DNA from: Ralstonia pickettii DTP0602 | Lineage (GTDB): Bacteria; Pseudomonadota; Gammaproteobacteria; Burkholderiales; Burkholderiaceae | DNA: 64,000 nucleotides | Direction of reading: 5' to 3' | Assembly: GCA_000471925.1 (NCBI GenBank) | Contig: CP006668.1 | Span: forward strand, 2,418,001-2,482,000 | Part shown: positions 24,827 through 34,536 of the stretch, piece by piece | How positions within the stretch are numbered: position 1 is the stretch's first letter | How the letters are laid out: every line of letters starts with the position of its first letter | Notes under the pieces: generated by a model | Told to the model about the DNA's origin: nothing | The model's input: the letters and a program-made list of their open reading frames with translations, nothing else | Databases searched by the model: none | Made by a program: the position numbers and the translations under genes

Positions 24827-25372
24827 ATGTCCGAGACCACCGAGATTGCGAGCCGCGCGGCCGCTGCGCCGCTGCGCAACAGCGCCGCCGATGCTGAGGC
24901 CCGCGCCATCGCGGTTGCCGATACAGTCGCGCGCACTGCCGTCGAGCAGGCCGACCATGCCATGCGCCACTGGACCGACCCCACTCCGGGGCCGGTGCGC
25001 ATCGGCTCCGCACAGCACCTGCAGATGTTCTGCCATATGCTGCAGCAGACCCACAACCCCTACAAACCCGCCGTCATCGACTGGCCGGGGTGGCGCCGCC
25101 CGCTGTTCGCGCTGAAGGTGGCGCGGGTGTGGGCCTTCCTGATCCGGGAGCGCATCGGCATCGCGCGCGGCATCGATGCCGACGGCGCGGCGCAGGACGC
25201 CAACTTCACCATGAACGGCTCGGCGGCGCTGGGCGAGGCGCTGACGCCGGGCGCGATGATCGACCTGTGCCTGGTGGAGAACGAGCGGCGCATGGCCGGC
25301 TACGACGCGCGCCTGCTGCGGCCGGAAACCGTACCACGGCTGGCCCGCCTGGCGCGGCGCTTCGTCAAGTAA
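24827..25372 (+). CDS. Hypothetical protein at the head of the hopanoid cluster
   Basis: This 181-residue protein is not recognised. It is probably cytoplasmic: no signal peptide or clear membrane helix is visible. The N-terminal 45 residues are Ala-rich and likely helical. A conserved-looking block follows with HLQMFCHMLQQTHNPYKPAVIDWPGWRRPLF, and the end is basic (PRLARLARRFVK). It is followed after 9 bp by hpnB, so the two are likely co-transcribed. Its position suggests a role connected with hopanoid glycosylation or membrane lipid work, but there is no domain to support this. Confidence 0.7.
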   Translation: MSETTEIASRAAAAPLRNSAADAEARAIAVADTVARTAVEQADHAMRHWTDPTPGPVRIGSAQHLQMFCHMLQQTHNPYKPAVIDWPGWRRPLFALKVARVWAFLIRERIGIARGIDADGAAQDANFTMNGSAALGEALTPGAMIDLCLVENERRMAGYDARLLRPETVPRLARLARRFVK

Positions 25373-25381
25373 GCGCGAGCC

Positions 25382-26530
25382 ATGCGCATGGCTTTTGCGT
25401 TGTCGCTGCTGTCGCTGGCGGTCTGGCTGGCGCTGCTCTTTGCCCGCGCCGGCTTCTGGCGGGTGCGCAAGCCGCATGCCGCGCCGGACCCGGCGCATTG
25501 GCCTGAAGTCGTCGCCATCGTCCCCGCGCGCAACGAGGCCGAGGTGATCGGCCGCGCCGTGGCGGGCGTGCTGGGCCAGCGCTACCCGGGCCGGGTTTCG
25601 CTGGTAGTGGTGGACGACCACAGCCACGACGGCACCGCCGATATGGCGCGCACCGCAGCCGCGGCCACGGCTCGCCCGCAGGCGCTGGCAGTCATCGGCG
25701 CGAGCGAGCTGCCGGCCGGCTGGAGTGGCAAGGTGTGGGCCCAGTCCGAGGGGCTGGCCGAAGCCGACCGGCTCGCGCCGCAGGCGCGCTACGTCTGGCT
25801 CACCGATGCCGATATCTGGCACGGACCCGGCGTGCTGGCCGCGCTGGTCGCGCGCGCGGAGCACGAGCGGCGCGACCTGGTTTCGCTGATGGTGCGGCTG
25901 CGCTGCGAGTCGGCCTGGGAACGGCTGATCGTGCCGGCCTTCGTGTTCTTCTTCGCCAAGCTCTACCCGTTTGCCCGCGTGCGCGACCCGCGCAGCCGCG
26001 TGGCCGCCGCGGCCGGCGGCTGCATGCTGGCCAGCCGCGCGGCGCTGGCGCGCATCGGCGGCTTTGCCGCGATCCGCGGCGAACTGATCGACGACTGCAG
26101 CCTGGCCGCGCGCATCAAGCCCGGCGGCGCGATCCGGCTGGACCTGGCGGACGACAGCCATTCATTGCGCCCCTATAACGACTGGCGCAGCCTGTGGGAC
26201 ATGATCGCGCGCAGTGCTTATACGCAGTTGCGCTACTCGCCGCTGCTGCTGGCGGGGGCTGGGGCGGGGATGGTGATTACCTACTTGCTTCCGCCCGTGC
26301 TGGCGCTGGCGGGGGGCGGGCAGTTCTGGCCGGCGTGGCTGGCGTGGGGTGCGATGGCGTGCGCCTACCTGCCGATGCTGCGCGAATACCGGCAGCCGGC
26401 GTGGCTGGCACCGCTGCTGCCGGTGACGGCGCTGTTCTATCTCGGGGCGACGATCGATTCGGCGCGGCGCTACTGGTTGCGGCGGGGTGGGCAGTGGAAA
26501 GGGCGGGCGCAGGCGCCGGTGCGGCCCTGA
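25382..26530 (+). CDS. hpnB: Hopanoid-associated glycosyltransferase HpnB
   Basis: This 382-residue GT2-family enzyme has one N-terminal helix, a catalytic domain and three C-terminal helices. Catalytic motifs are visible: VVAIVPARNEAEVIGRAV at the start, VVVDDHSHDGTADM, the acidic pair in WLTDADIWHGPGVL (DxD-like), and IDDCSLAARIKPGG, the QxxRW-position region. The length and the sequence around WSGKVWAQSEG match the HpnB family found beside hopanoid genes. It is thought to act on the side chain of bacteriohopanepolyols or a related lipid; the exact reaction is unknown. The 3' end is convergent with hpnA, 24 bp away. Confidence 0.87.
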   Translation: MRMAFALSLLSLAVWLALLFARAGFWRVRKPHAAPDPAHWPEVVAIVPARNEAEVIGRAVAGVLGQRYPGRVSLVVVDDHSHDGTADMARTAAAATARPQALAVIGASELPAGWSGKVWAQSEGLAEADRLAPQARYVWLTDADIWHGPGVLAALVARAEHERRDLVSLMVRLRCESAWERLIVPAFVFFFAKLYPFARVRDPRSRVAAAAGGCMLASRAALARIGGFAAIRGELIDDCSLAARIKPGGAIRLDLADDSHSLRPYNDWRSLWDMIARSAYTQLRYSPLLLAGAGAGMVITYLLPPVLALAGGGQFWPAWLAWGAMACAYLPMLREYRQPAWLAPLLPVTALFYLGATIDSARRYWLRRGGQWKGRAQAPVRP

Positions 26531-26554
26531 GGTTTGTGGTTCAGGGCCGCACCG

Positions 26555-27559
26555 TTACTTGCCAAGATACCCCTGCGCCCGGAACCACTCCAACGCATCC
26601 CGCAACCCATCCCGATACGGCCGCGGCACATACCCCAACTCCCGTCGCGCCTTCTCCGACGTAAAGAACATCCGGTACTTCGACATATTGAGCCCGTCCA
26701 CCGTGATAAACGGCTCCTTGCCGGAAAACCGCGCCACCGCCTCCGCCGCATGCGCCAGCGGGTACAGCGGCCAGCGCGGCAGTTGCATGGTCGGCGCCCG
26801 CCGCCCGCACAACCCCGCGATATCGCGCAGCATCTGCTGCAGCATCACGTCCTCGCCGCCCAGGATGTAGCGTTCGCCGGTGCGCCCGCGCTCCAGCGCC
26901 AGGAAATGGCCCTCGGCCACGTCATCCACATGCGCCAGGTTCAGCCCGGTATCGACAAAGGCCGGGATCTTGCCGCTGGCCGCCTCGAGGATGATGCGCC
27001 CGGTCGGCGTGGGCCGCACGTCGCGCGGGCCGATCGGGGTGGACGGGTTGACGATGACCGCCGGCAGGCCGCGCTCGGCCACGAGCTTCTCCACCACGCG
27101 CTCGGCCAGCACCTTGCTGCGCTTGTACGCGCCGATGGCCTCGTGCGGGGTCAACGGCGCGGTTTCATCCACCGGCCCCTGGGCGCCGGCCACACGCAAG
27201 GTGGCCACGCTGCTGGTGTAGACCACGCGCTCCACGCCGGCCTGCTGCGCGGCCTCCATCACGGCCAGCGTGCCGTCGACGTTGGTGCGCACGATGGCCT
27301 CGGGGTCCGGGGCCCATAGCCGGTAATCGGCCGCGACATGGAACAGGTAGCGCATGCCGCGCAGCGCGGCGGCCATCGCGGCCGGGTCGCGCATGTCGCC
27401 TTCCGCCACCTCTACCGGCAAACCGGCCAGGTTGGTGCGCGGGCTTTGCGGGCGCACCAGCACCCGCACCCGGAAACCGCGCGCCAGCGCCTGGCGCATC
27501 ACAGCCGAGCCGAGAAAACCCGAGGCTCCTGTCACCAGCACGTCATCGTTTATCGCCAT
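26555..27559 (-). CDS. hpnA: Hopanoid-associated sugar epimerase HpnA
   Basis: This 334-residue protein is a short-chain dehydrogenase of the extended type. The NAD(P)-binding motif VTGASGFLGSAV is at the N-terminus, the catalytic region contains YTSSVATLRV, and YKRSK supplies the Tyr-x3-Lys pair. The C-terminal substrate half includes VNPSTPIGPRDVRPTPTG and LAHVDDVAEGH, characteristic of HpnA. The ATG at 27559 fits the family; a longer reading of the same frame would run through ispH on the other strand and is rejected. HpnA is expected to modify the sugar-like side chain of hopanoids. It is divergent from ispH. Confidence 0.9.
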   Translation of the reverse strand: MAINDDVLVTGASGFLGSAVMRQALARGFRVRVLVRPQSPRTNLAGLPVEVAEGDMRDPAAMAAALRGMRYLFHVAADYRLWAPDPEAIVRTNVDGTLAVMEAAQQAGVERVVYTSSVATLRVAGAQGPVDETAPLTPHEAIGAYKRSKVLAERVVEKLVAERGLPAVIVNPSTPIGPRDVRPTPTGRIILEAASGKIPAFVDTGLNLAHVDDVAEGHFLALERGRTGERYILGGEDVMLQQMLRDIAGLCGRRAPTMQLPRWPLYPLAHAAEAVARFSGKEPFITVDGLNMSKYRMFFTSEKARRELGYVPRPYRDGLRDALEWFRAQGYLGK

Positions 27560-27686
27560 AAAGCCGTTTTCCCGGTGAGATGAATGCGCCGCAATCCTGC
27601 CCGGGAATCGCCAGCCAATCGCCAACGAACCACCCGGAAGCCGCCCGCAGGGCCGCAGCGCTGCCAGACAAAGCCGGCGTGTCGGG

Positions 27687-27710
27687 TATATAGTAACCAC
27701 CGTGCGGTGG
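27687..27710 (+). promoter_or_regulatory. Candidate ispH promoter with palindrome
   Basis: TATATAGTAA (27687-27696) is the most A/T-rich spot between hpnA and ispH and contains a TATAGT -10 candidate with a weak -35 (CAGACA, 27665-27670). Just downstream, CCACCG-TG-CGGTGG (27697-27710) is a perfect palindrome overlapping the expected transcription start, where a repressor could bind. No regulator is suggested. Confidence 0.4.
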
Positions 27711-27796
27711 AAATGTGATCTGCGGTGGATCTGCGTGCATCTCCATCCCGCCGTCCCATACATGAAACCCGTTGCAAAGAGTTGGGGGTCTTCTCT

Positions 27797-28816
27797 ATGC
27801 AGGTGATTCTTGCTCAGCCCCGGGGCTTTTGTGCCGGCGTGGTGCGCGCGATCGAAATCGTCGACCGCGCCCTCGTCAAGCACGGCGCCCCGGTGTTCGT
27901 GCGGCATGAGATCGTGCACAACAAGCATGTGGTAGAGGGGTTGAAGGAAAAAGGCGCGCGCTTTGTCGAAGAACTGGACGAGGTGCCCGCCGGCGCGGTG
28001 ACGATCTTCAGCGCGCACGGCGTGTCGCGCCAGGTGGTCGCCGAAGCCAGCCAGCGCGAGTTGCATGCGATCGACGCCACCTGCCCGTTGGTAATCAAGG
28101 TCCACACCCAGGGCCGCCAGTACGCCGCCAGCGGCCGCACGGTGATCCTGATCGGCCATGCCGGCCACCCCGAGGTGGAAGGCACCATGGGCCAGATCCC
28201 CGGCAAGGTGATCCTGGTGCAGAACGAGGCCGAGGTCGAGCAGCTCGACCTGCCCGCAGACGCGCCGGTTGCCTATGTCACCCAGACCACGCTGAGCGTG
28301 GACGACACCCGCAATATCATCGCCGCCCTCGGGCGCCGCTTCAGCGACCTGGTCGGCCCGGACACGCGCGATATCTGCTACGCCACGCAGAACCGCCAGA
28401 GCGCGGTGCGCGACCTGTGCAAGCTGGCCGACGTGATCCTGGTGATCGGCGCGACCAACAGCTCCAACTCCAACCGCCTGCGCGAAATCGGCACCGAAAG
28501 CGGCGTGCCCAGCTACCTGATCGCCGACGGCAGCGAACTCGATCCCGCCTGGGTGCGCGCCGCCAACGTGGTCGGCATCACCGCTGGCGCCTCCGCGCCC
28601 GAAGAAATGGTCGAGGACGTGATTGCCGCGCTGCGCCGGCTGGGCCCGGTGGACGTCACCACCATGGCCGGGCGCGAAGAACACGCCGAATTCCGCCTGC
28701 CGGCCGAGCTGGCCGACGTCAAGCCGTCATCGGCCCCGCGCAAACCCGGGAAGGGCGCTGCCACGGCAGAGACCGCCGCCGCGCCCGCGCCCGCCAGCGA
28801 GAACATCGCCGGCTGA
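27797..28816 (+). CDS. ispH: 4-hydroxy-3-methylbut-2-enyl diphosphate reductase
   Basis: This 339-residue enzyme catalyses the last step of the methylerythritol phosphate pathway, reducing HMBPP to IPP and DMAPP. The three cysteines that hold the iron-sulfur cluster are at C12 (PRGFCAGV), C96 (ATCPLV) and C194 ([10 protein letters not shown]). [28 protein letters not shown] and [10 protein letters not shown] are further family blocks. ATG 27797 is used because the conserved N-terminus begins there. The last 40 residues are a Pro/Ala/Lys-rich extension beyond the core enzyme. It sits 21 bp before hpnH, so precursor supply and hopanoid modification are on one transcript. The family usually has two copies in this group; this may be one of them. 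Confidence 0.96.
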   Translation: MQVILAQPRGFCAGVVRAIEIVDRALVKHGAPVFVRHEIVHNKHVVEGLKEKGARFVEELDEVPAGAVTIFSAHGVSRQVVAEASQRELHAIDATCPLVIKVHTQGRQYAASGRTVILIGHAGHPEVEGTMGQIPGKVILVQNEAEVEQLDLPADAPVAYVTQTTLSVDDTRNIIAALGRRFSDLVGPDTRDICYATQNRQSAVRDLCKLADVILVIGATNSSNSNRLREIGTESGVPSYLIADGSELDPAWVRAANVVGITAGASAPEEMVEDVIAALRRLGPVDVTTMAGREEHAEFRLPAELADVKPSSAPRKPGKGAATAETAAAPAPASENIAG

Positions 28817-28837
28817 ACCCAACCTGAGGAAGCTGCC

Positions 28838-30007
28838 TTGGCCATCCCGCTCCTGCAGGTCGCCCGCGTGGGCGCCTACATCGTCGGCAAGCATCTGTCG
28901 CGGCAGAAACGCTACCCGCTCGCGCTGATGCTCGAACCGCTGTTCCGCTGCAACCTGGCGTGCTCGGGCTGCGGCAAGATCGACTATCCCGATCCCATCC
29001 TGAACCAGCGCCTGTCGGTGCAGGAATGCCTGGACGCGGTCGACGAGTGCGGTGCGCCGGTGGTGTCGATCGCCGGCGGCGAACCGCTGCTGCACAAGGA
29101 CATGCCGGAGATCGTGCGCGGCATCATGGCACGGCGCAAGTTCGTCTACCTGTGCACCAATGCCCTGCTGATGGAAAAGAAGCTGGACCAGTACGAGCCC
29201 AGCCCCTATTTCATCTGGTCGGTGCACCTGGACGGCGACCGCGAGATGCATGACCGCTCGGTCTGCCAGGAAGGCGTGTACGACCGCTGCGTCGAAGCGA
29301 TCCGGCTGGCCAAGCAACGAGGCTTCCGCGTCAATATCAACTGCACGCTGTTCAACGATGCCCAGCCCGAGCGCGTGGCGAAGTTCTTCGACTCGGTCAA
29401 GGCGCTGGGCGTGGACGGCATCACGGTGTCGCCGGGCTATGCCTATGAGCGCGCGCCGGACCAGCAGCACTTCCTGAACCGCGGCAAGACCCGCCAGCTG
29501 TTTCGCGACATCCTCAGCCGCGGCCGCAGCGGCAAGAACTGGGCCTTCAGCCAGTCCACGCTGTTCCTGGACTTCCTGGCTGGCAACCAGACCTACCACT
29601 GCACGCCGTGGGGCAACCCCGCACGCACGGTGTTCGGCTGGCAGCGCCCCTGCTACCTGGTGGGCGAAGGCTACGCCGCCTCCTTCCGTGAGCTGATGGA
29701 TGAGACCGACTGGGACGCCTACGGCACCGGCAACTACGAGAAGTGCGCCGACTGCATGGTGCACAGCGGCTATGAGGCCACTGCGGTCGCCGACACCTTT
29801 GCCCATCCGCTCAAGGCGCTGGGAGTGAGCCTGCGCGGCGTGCGCACGAACGGGCCGATGGCGCCAGATATTGCGCTGGACAAACAGCGGCCGGCGGAAT
29901 ACGTGTTCTCGCGCCACGTCGAGATCAAGCTGGAGCAGATCCAGCGCGCGAAGCCGCCCGCGAACCGCAACCGGGGGGCCAAGGCCAACGCCGCCGTCAC
30001 CCACTGA
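28838..30007 (+). CDS. hpnH: Adenosyl-hopene transferase HpnH (radical SAM)
   Basis: This 389-residue radical-SAM protein has its [4Fe-4S] ligands at C38, C42 and C45 (LFRCNLACSGCGKI), then the SAM-binding VVSIAGGEPLLH. Family-specific blocks include YLCTNALLM, FIWSVHLDGDREMHD, TVSPGYAYERAPDQQHFL and TPWGNPARTVFGWQRPCYL. HpnH joins an adenosyl group to diploptene, giving adenosylhopane, the first step of side-chain building. Translation probably starts at TTG 28838: GAGGA is 7 nt upstream and no other start fits. The C-terminal cysteines in YEKCADCMVHSGYE may bind a second cluster or zinc. Confidence 0.95.
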   Translation: MAIPLLQVARVGAYIVGKHLSRQKRYPLALMLEPLFRCNLACSGCGKIDYPDPILNQRLSVQECLDAVDECGAPVVSIAGGEPLLHKDMPEIVRGIMARRKFVYLCTNALLMEKKLDQYEPSPYFIWSVHLDGDREMHDRSVCQEGVYDRCVEAIRLAKQRGFRVNINCTLFNDAQPERVAKFFDSVKALGVDGITVSPGYAYERAPDQQHFLNRGKTRQLFRDILSRGRSGKNWAFSQSTLFLDFLAGNQTYHCTPWGNPARTVFGWQRPCYLVGEGYAASFRELMDETDWDAYGTGNYEKCADCMVHSGYEATAVADTFAHPLKALGVSLRGVRTNGPMAPDIALDKQRPAEYVFSRHVEIKLEQIQRAKPPANRNRGAKANAAVTH

Positions 30008-30181
30008 AGGCAACTGCCGATGGCCGCGGCGTACACGCGGCGGACGTAAAACCTCTTCCTCCAGGCACCCTCCTTCGACGGCTTCGACGGCGGTGCCGGC
30101 TCGCGCTACCAGGCCAGGCGCGAGATCAAGTCACCGGGCCCGCGGCGCCACGAAGTGTTGGCAGCGCCCCGCGCTCAGGTG

Positions 30182-30817
30182 TCAGGCCTGGCGCGCGTTG
30201 TGAGTGGTCAGGTACTTGACCAGCCCCTCCACCCCGCTGCGCGCGACGATATCCGCAAACTGCTTCCGGTAAACCTCGATCAGCCACGCCCCCATCATAT
30301 TGATGTCATAGATCTTCCAGCCGTTGGCGGTGCGCTGCAGCCGGTAGTCGATCTGCATCTCGTCAACCCTGTTGATCACGCGCGTCTGTACCACCACGTC
30401 GGTCGCGCCGCTGGCGGCCTTGACCGGCTGGTAGCGGAACTTGACGTTCTGCTCGCGCAGTTGCGCCAGCGACACCGCGTAGCTGCGCACCAATAGCACC
30501 TCGAACTGCTCGTAGAGCTGCTTCTGCTGTTCAGGCGTGGCCGTGCGCCAGGCGCTGCCCACCGCCAGCCGCGTGGTGCGCTGGAAATCCGTATAGGGCA
30601 GGAACTGCTTCTGCACGACCGTGGTGATCTTGTCGAGGTCGCCGGCGCGGGTGTCGGGGTTGGACTGGATGGTGCCGATCACACCCTCCACCGCGGCCTG
30701 GACCAGCCGCTCGGGGCTGGCGCGCAGGTCGCCGGGCTGGACGGCCTGGGCGTGCACCGTGCAAACCATGGCCACCGCCGCGAGCGGCGCCAGGGGAAAC
30801 AATGCGTGAATCTTCAT
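30182..30817 (-). CDS. hpnM: MlaC/HpnM-family periplasmic lipid-transport protein
   Basis: This 211-residue protein has a cleavable signal peptide (ending TVHAQAVQ), then the MlaC fold. Recognisable blocks are FLPYTDFQRTTRLAVGSAWRTATPEQQKQLYEQFEVLLVRSYA in the first half and VVQTRVINRVDEMQIDYRLQRTANGWKIYDINMMGAWLIEVYRKQF in the second. MlaC-type proteins carry a phospholipid across the periplasm; HpnM is the version found with hpnN. The start at 30817 follows from the signal sequence. It is on the opposite strand to hpnH and hpnN, whereas hpnM is often cotranscribed with them. Confidence 0.88.
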   Translation of the reverse strand: MKIHALFPLAPLAAVAMVCTVHAQAVQPGDLRASPERLVQAAVEGVIGTIQSNPDTRAGDLDKITTVVQKQFLPYTDFQRTTRLAVGSAWRTATPEQQKQLYEQFEVLLVRSYAVSLAQLREQNVKFRYQPVKAASGATDVVVQTRVINRVDEMQIDYRLQRTANGWKIYDINMMGAWLIEVYRKQFADIVARSGVEGLVKYLTTHNARQA

Positions 30818-30995
30818 GGACGTGAGTGCCGGAAAAGACAGTGGGGGCAGCGTCGTCGCTGTATGACGGCGCATGCCTGACAGTTTATAGCGGATCGCCT
30901 CGGTTCTGCCCCGGCATGCCGCATGCGCCACGCCCGCCCTCCCGTGCGCGCGCCAGCCGATATACTCCGGGTTCGTGCTCCTTCCGGATCCGCCC

Positions 30996-33632
30996 ATGCT
31001 GACTTCGTTGCTGACTCGCATCGTCCGGCTTGCCACCTCCTGGCCGTGGCGGGTCATCGTCCTGTCGGCATTGCTGACTGCTGTCAGCGGCGTCTACGTG
31101 GCCCGCAACTTTGCGATCAACACCGATATCGGCCGCCTGCTGGACTCGGATGCGCCTTGGGCCGTACGCGACGCCGCCATCGGTGACGCCTTCCCGCAGC
31201 GCAACCAGCTGATCCTGGCGGTGGTGCAGGCGCCAGCGACGGAACTGGCCGACGCCGCCGCCAGCGCGCTGGCCGAGGCGCTGCGCCGGCAGCCGGCACG
31301 TTTCAACGCCGTCAGCCAGCCCGGCAGCGGGCCGTTCTTCGAACGCAATGGGCTGCTGTTCGCCAGCACGGACGAAGTCCGCCAGCTTACGCAACAGCTC
31401 GCGCAGGCGCGCCCGCTGGTCGGTGCGCTGGCGCACGACCCCACCCTGCGCGGCCTGGCCGATACGCTCACCACCACGCTGACGCTGCCGCTGCAGATGG
31501 GCCAGGTCAGGCTGGGCGACATGGCGAAAATGCTCGACAGCAGTGCCGATACGCTCGACCAGGTGCTGACCGGCAAGCCCGCAGCGCTGTCGTGGGCCGG
31601 CATGCTCGACGACAGCCTCAAGCCCGGCCCCGATGGACAGGTCTTCAGCTTTGTCGCGGTCAGCCCGGTACTGGACTACAGCGACCTGCAGGCCGGCGCC
31701 GCTGCCTCGCGTGCGATCCGACAGGCCGCCGCGGACCTGCAGCTGGCGCAGCGCTACCAGGCCACGGTGCGGCTGACGGGCCCGCAGGCGCTGGCCGACG
31801 ATGAGTTCGCCTCGGTCAGCGAGGGCGCGCTGCTCAACGGCGTGCTGACGATGCTGGTGGTCGTGCTGATCCTGTGGATGGCGCTGCGCTCGGTGCGGCT
31901 AATCGTGGCGGTGCTGGCGAGCCTGTTCGCGGGGTTGCTGATCACCGCCGCGCTGGGGCTGGCGATGGTCGGCGCGCTGAACATGATCTCGGTGGCGTTC
32001 GCGGTGCTGTTCGTCGGGCTGGGGGTGGACTTTGGCATCCAGTTCGGGGTGCGCTACCGCGCCGAGCGCCATGAGCGCAACCACGTGGTCGAAGCGCTCG
32101 GGCTGGCCGCACGCGCGGTGGGTACGCCATTGGCGCTGGCCGCGGCGGCCACGGCGGCGGCGTTCTTCTGTTTCCTGCCGACCGACTATCGCGGCGTGGC
32201 CGAGCTGGGCCTGATCGCCGGCGTCGGCATGATGGTGGCCTTTGCCACCACCTTTACGCTGGTGCCGGCGCTGATCACCGTGCTGCACCCCGGCGGCGAG
32301 GCCGAGGCACCGGGCTTTGCCTGGCTGGCGCCGGTGGACCTGTTTTTCGAGCGCTACCGCAAGCCGGTGCTGCTGGTCACGCTGCTGGCGATCCTGGCGG
32401 GCGCGCCGCTGCTGCCGCACCTGCGCTTCGACTTCGACCCACTGCACCTGAAGGACCCGAAGTCGGAATCGATGGCAACACTGCTGGCGCTGAAGGACGC
32501 GCCGCAAGCCGGCACCGACGATGTCAGCGTGCTGGCACCGTCGCTGGAGGCCGCGCGCGGGGCAGCCGGCAAGCTTGCCGCGCTGCCCGAGGTGGCGCGC
32601 GTGGTCACGCTGCAGACCTTTATCCCCGATGACCAGCCCCCCAAGCTGCAGGCTATCGGCCAGGCATCGGCCGCGCTGATGCCGGCCCTCACGCAACCCA
32701 CCGCAACGCCGGCAAGCGATCTGGCGCGCGTGAATGCGCTGCGCAATGCTTCACGCCAGCTGGCCATCGCCGCCGACGAGCATCCCGGCCCCGGCGCCGC
32801 CGAGGCCGCGCACCTGGCCGCCACGCTCAAGACGCTCGCCGCCGCCGACGCCGCCATGCGCGACCACGCCGAACGGGCCATCGCGCTGCCGCTGCAGCTG
32901 GCGCTTGCCAAGTTGAAGCTGGCGCTGGGCCCGCAGCCGGTCAGCCAGCAGACGCTGCCGCCCGAACTGGTGCGCGACTGGCTCACGCCCGATGGCAGTG
33001 CACTGGTCAGCATCAGTCCCAGGCTGCCGCCGGCCGGCAGCGCGCAGCGCGAAGCCGCGTTGGACCGCTTTATCGCCGCCGTGCAGCGCGTGGAACCCAA
33101 CGCCACCGGCGGGCCCATCGCCATCCGCGGCTCGGCCGACACCATCATGACTGCCTTCGCACAGGCCGGTGCCTGGGCGGTGGTGTCGATCACCATCATG
33201 CTGTGGATCACGCTGCGCCGCTTTGCCGACGTGTTGCGCACGCTGGTGCCGCTGCTGGTATCGGCCATCGTCACGCTGGAGCTGTGCGTGTTGTTCGGCA
33301 TTGCGCTGAACTTTGCCAACGTGATCGCACTGCCGCTGTTGCTGGGCATCGGCGTGGCGTTCAAAATCTACTATGTGATTGCCTGGCGGCACGGCAAGAC
33401 CAAGCTGCTGCAGTCGAGCCTGACGCATGCGGTGCTCTACAGCGCCGCCACCACCGCCACCGCGTTTGGCAGCCTGTGGCTGTCCCAACATCCCGGCACT
33501 GCCAGCATGGGCAAGCTGCTGGCGCTGGCGCTGGTGTGCACGCTGATCGGCGCGGTGTTCTTCCAGCCGATCCTGATGGGCCGGCCGCGCGAAGACGCGC
33601 ACCTCGCCCATGACAAACCCGTCCGGCCATAG
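30996..33632 (+). CDS. hpnN: Hopanoid-associated RND transporter HpnN
   Basis: This 878-residue inner-membrane protein has the RND plan with two groups of about six helices and two large periplasmic domains. The N-terminal helix lies in [20 protein letters not shown]. The first helix bundle includes [29 protein letters not shown], the RND/patched GxDxG helix. The second bundle holds [24 protein letters not shown]. HpnN exports hopanoids or other lipids to the outer membrane. ATG 30996 is preferred to GTG 30975. The leader is divergent from hpnM, and the gene is followed 55 bp later by mlaA, which extends the lipid-transport theme. Confidence 0.92.
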   Translation: MLTSLLTRIVRLATSWPWRVIVLSALLTAVSGVYVARNFAINTDIGRLLDSDAPWAVRDAAIGDAFPQRNQLILAVVQAPATELADAAASALAEALRRQPARFNAVSQPGSGPFFERNGLLFASTDEVRQLTQQLAQARPLVGALAHDPTLRGLADTLTTTLTLPLQMGQVRLGDMAKMLDSSADTLDQVLTGKPAALSWAGMLDDSLKPGPDGQVFSFVAVSPVLDYSDLQAGAAASRAIRQAAADLQLAQRYQATVRLTGPQALADDEFASVSEGALLNGVLTMLVVVLILWMALRSVRLIVAVLASLFAGLLITAALGLAMVGALNMISVAFAVLFVGLGVDFGIQFGVRYRAERHERNHVVEALGLAARAVGTPLALAAAATAAAFFCFLPTDYRGVAELGLIAGVGMMVAFATTFTLVPALITVLHPGGEAEAPGFAWLAPVDLFFERYRKPVLLVTLLAILAGAPLLPHLRFDFDPLHLKDPKSESMATLLALKDAPQAGTDDVSVLAPSLEAARGAAGKLAALPEVARVVTLQTFIPDDQPPKLQAIGQASAALMPALTQPTATPASDLARVNALRNASRQLAIAADEHPGPGAAEAAHLAATLKTLAAADAAMRDHAERAIALPLQLALAKLKLALGPQPVSQQTLPPELVRDWLTPDGSALVSISPRLPPAGSAQREAALDRFIAAVQRVEPNATGGPIAIRGSADTIMTAFAQAGAWAVVSITIMLWITLRRFADVLRTLVPLLVSAIVTLELCVLFGIALNFANVIALPLLLGIGVAFKIYYVIAWRHGKTKLLQSSLTHAVLYSAATTATAFGSLWLSQHPGTASMGKLLALALVCTLIGAVFFQPILMGRPREDAHLAHDKPVRP

Positions 33633-33687
33633 CGCCCATCGATCACGCCCCCCCTTCCCCGCAGAGCGATTCGCTTCGCCTTACCCG

Positions 33688-34536
33688 ATGCCTCCCCCCA
33701 CACCCCTCTCGCAAGCCGGGCGCCCGGTCGTCGCCGCCATCGCCGTCGCCACTGCCATGCTTGCCGGCTGCGCGACCGGCCCGAATGCCAATCCGGACGA
33801 TCCGCTTGAGCCCATGAACCGCGTGGTGTACACCGTCAACGACAAGCTCGACGAGTATGTGGCCATGCCCGTCGCCAAGGGCTACAAGGCGGTCACGCCT
33901 GAGCCGGTGCGCACCGCCGTCACCAACTTCTTCTCGAACCTCGCTGACGTGGGCAACTTTGCCAACAACGTGCTGCAGGGCAAGGGCGTGGACGCGGCGG
34001 AGAGTTTTATGCGGGTGGCGATGAATTCGGTGCTTGGCATCGGCGGGCTGATCGATATCGCCACGCCGGCGGGGCTGCTGAAGCATTCGCAGGACTTCGG
34101 CCTGACGCTGGGCACGTGGGGCGTGCCATCGGGACCCTACCTGGTACTGCCGCTGTTCGGTCCCAGCTCGTTCCGTGACGGCGTGGGCCTGTATGTGAAT
34201 TTCCAGTTTGACCCGATCACCTATGCCGAGCCGGCGGTGCGCAATTCGCTGTTCGCGATGAACGTGGTGGATGTGCGCACCAACCTGCTGGGCGCCACCG
34301 ACCTGCTCAGGCTGGCGGCGCTGGACAGGTACGCCTTCGTGCGCGACGGGTACCTGCAGCGGCGCCGCTACCTGCTGGGCGAGAGCACGGCGCTGCCGGA
34401 CTACGGCGAAGACGAGGACAGCGGCGAAGCTGCACCGGCCGCCGCGCCAACCGCGCCAGCCGCGCCAGCCGCACCGGCCGCACCAGCCGCACCGACGGGC
34501 ACGCCGGCGCCGGCGCAGCAAGCGGCGCCGCGCTAA
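33688..34536 (+). CDS. mlaA: MlaA/VacJ family outer-membrane lipoprotein
   Basis: This 282-residue lipoprotein has the lipobox MLAGC. The MlaA domain follows: NPDDPLEPMNRVVYTVNDKLDEYVAMPVAKGYKAVTPEPVR at the start, VTNFFSNLADVGNFANNVLQGK, and GLTLGTWGVPSGPYLVLPLFGPSSFRDGVG. MlaA removes misplaced phospholipids from the outer leaflet of the outer membrane and passes them to MlaC. ATG 33688 gives a normal-sized signal peptide; an upstream in-frame ATG (33610) would add 26 residues and overlap hpnN. The last 45 residues are Ala/Pro repeats. With hpnM and hpnN, the genes could form a lipid shuttle beside hopanoid export. Confidence 0.9.
   Translation: MPPPTPLSQAGRPVVAAIAVATAMLAGCATGPNANPDDPLEPMNRVVYTVNDKLDEYVAMPVAKGYKAVTPEPVRTAVTNFFSNLADVGNFANNVLQGKGVDAAESFMRVAMNSVLGIGGLIDIATPAGLLKHSQDFGLTLGTWGVPSGPYLVLPLFGPSSFRDGVGLYVNFQFDPITYAEPAVRNSLFAMNVVDVRTNLLGATDLLRLAALDRYAFVRDGYLQRRRYLLGESTALPDYGEDEDSGEAAPAAAPTAPAAPAAPAAPAAPTGTPAPAQQAAPR

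Noticed and set aside
27560..28684. N-terminal extension of hpnA through ispH on the opposite strand
   Set aside because: HpnA family proteins begin at the Met of 27559, directly before the Rossmann motif. The extension is the complement of ispH.
30008..30181. Possible small RNA or tRNA between hpnH and hpnM
   Set aside because: No tRNA cloverleaf or strong promoter/terminator pair is visible. It is a short gap between convergent genes.
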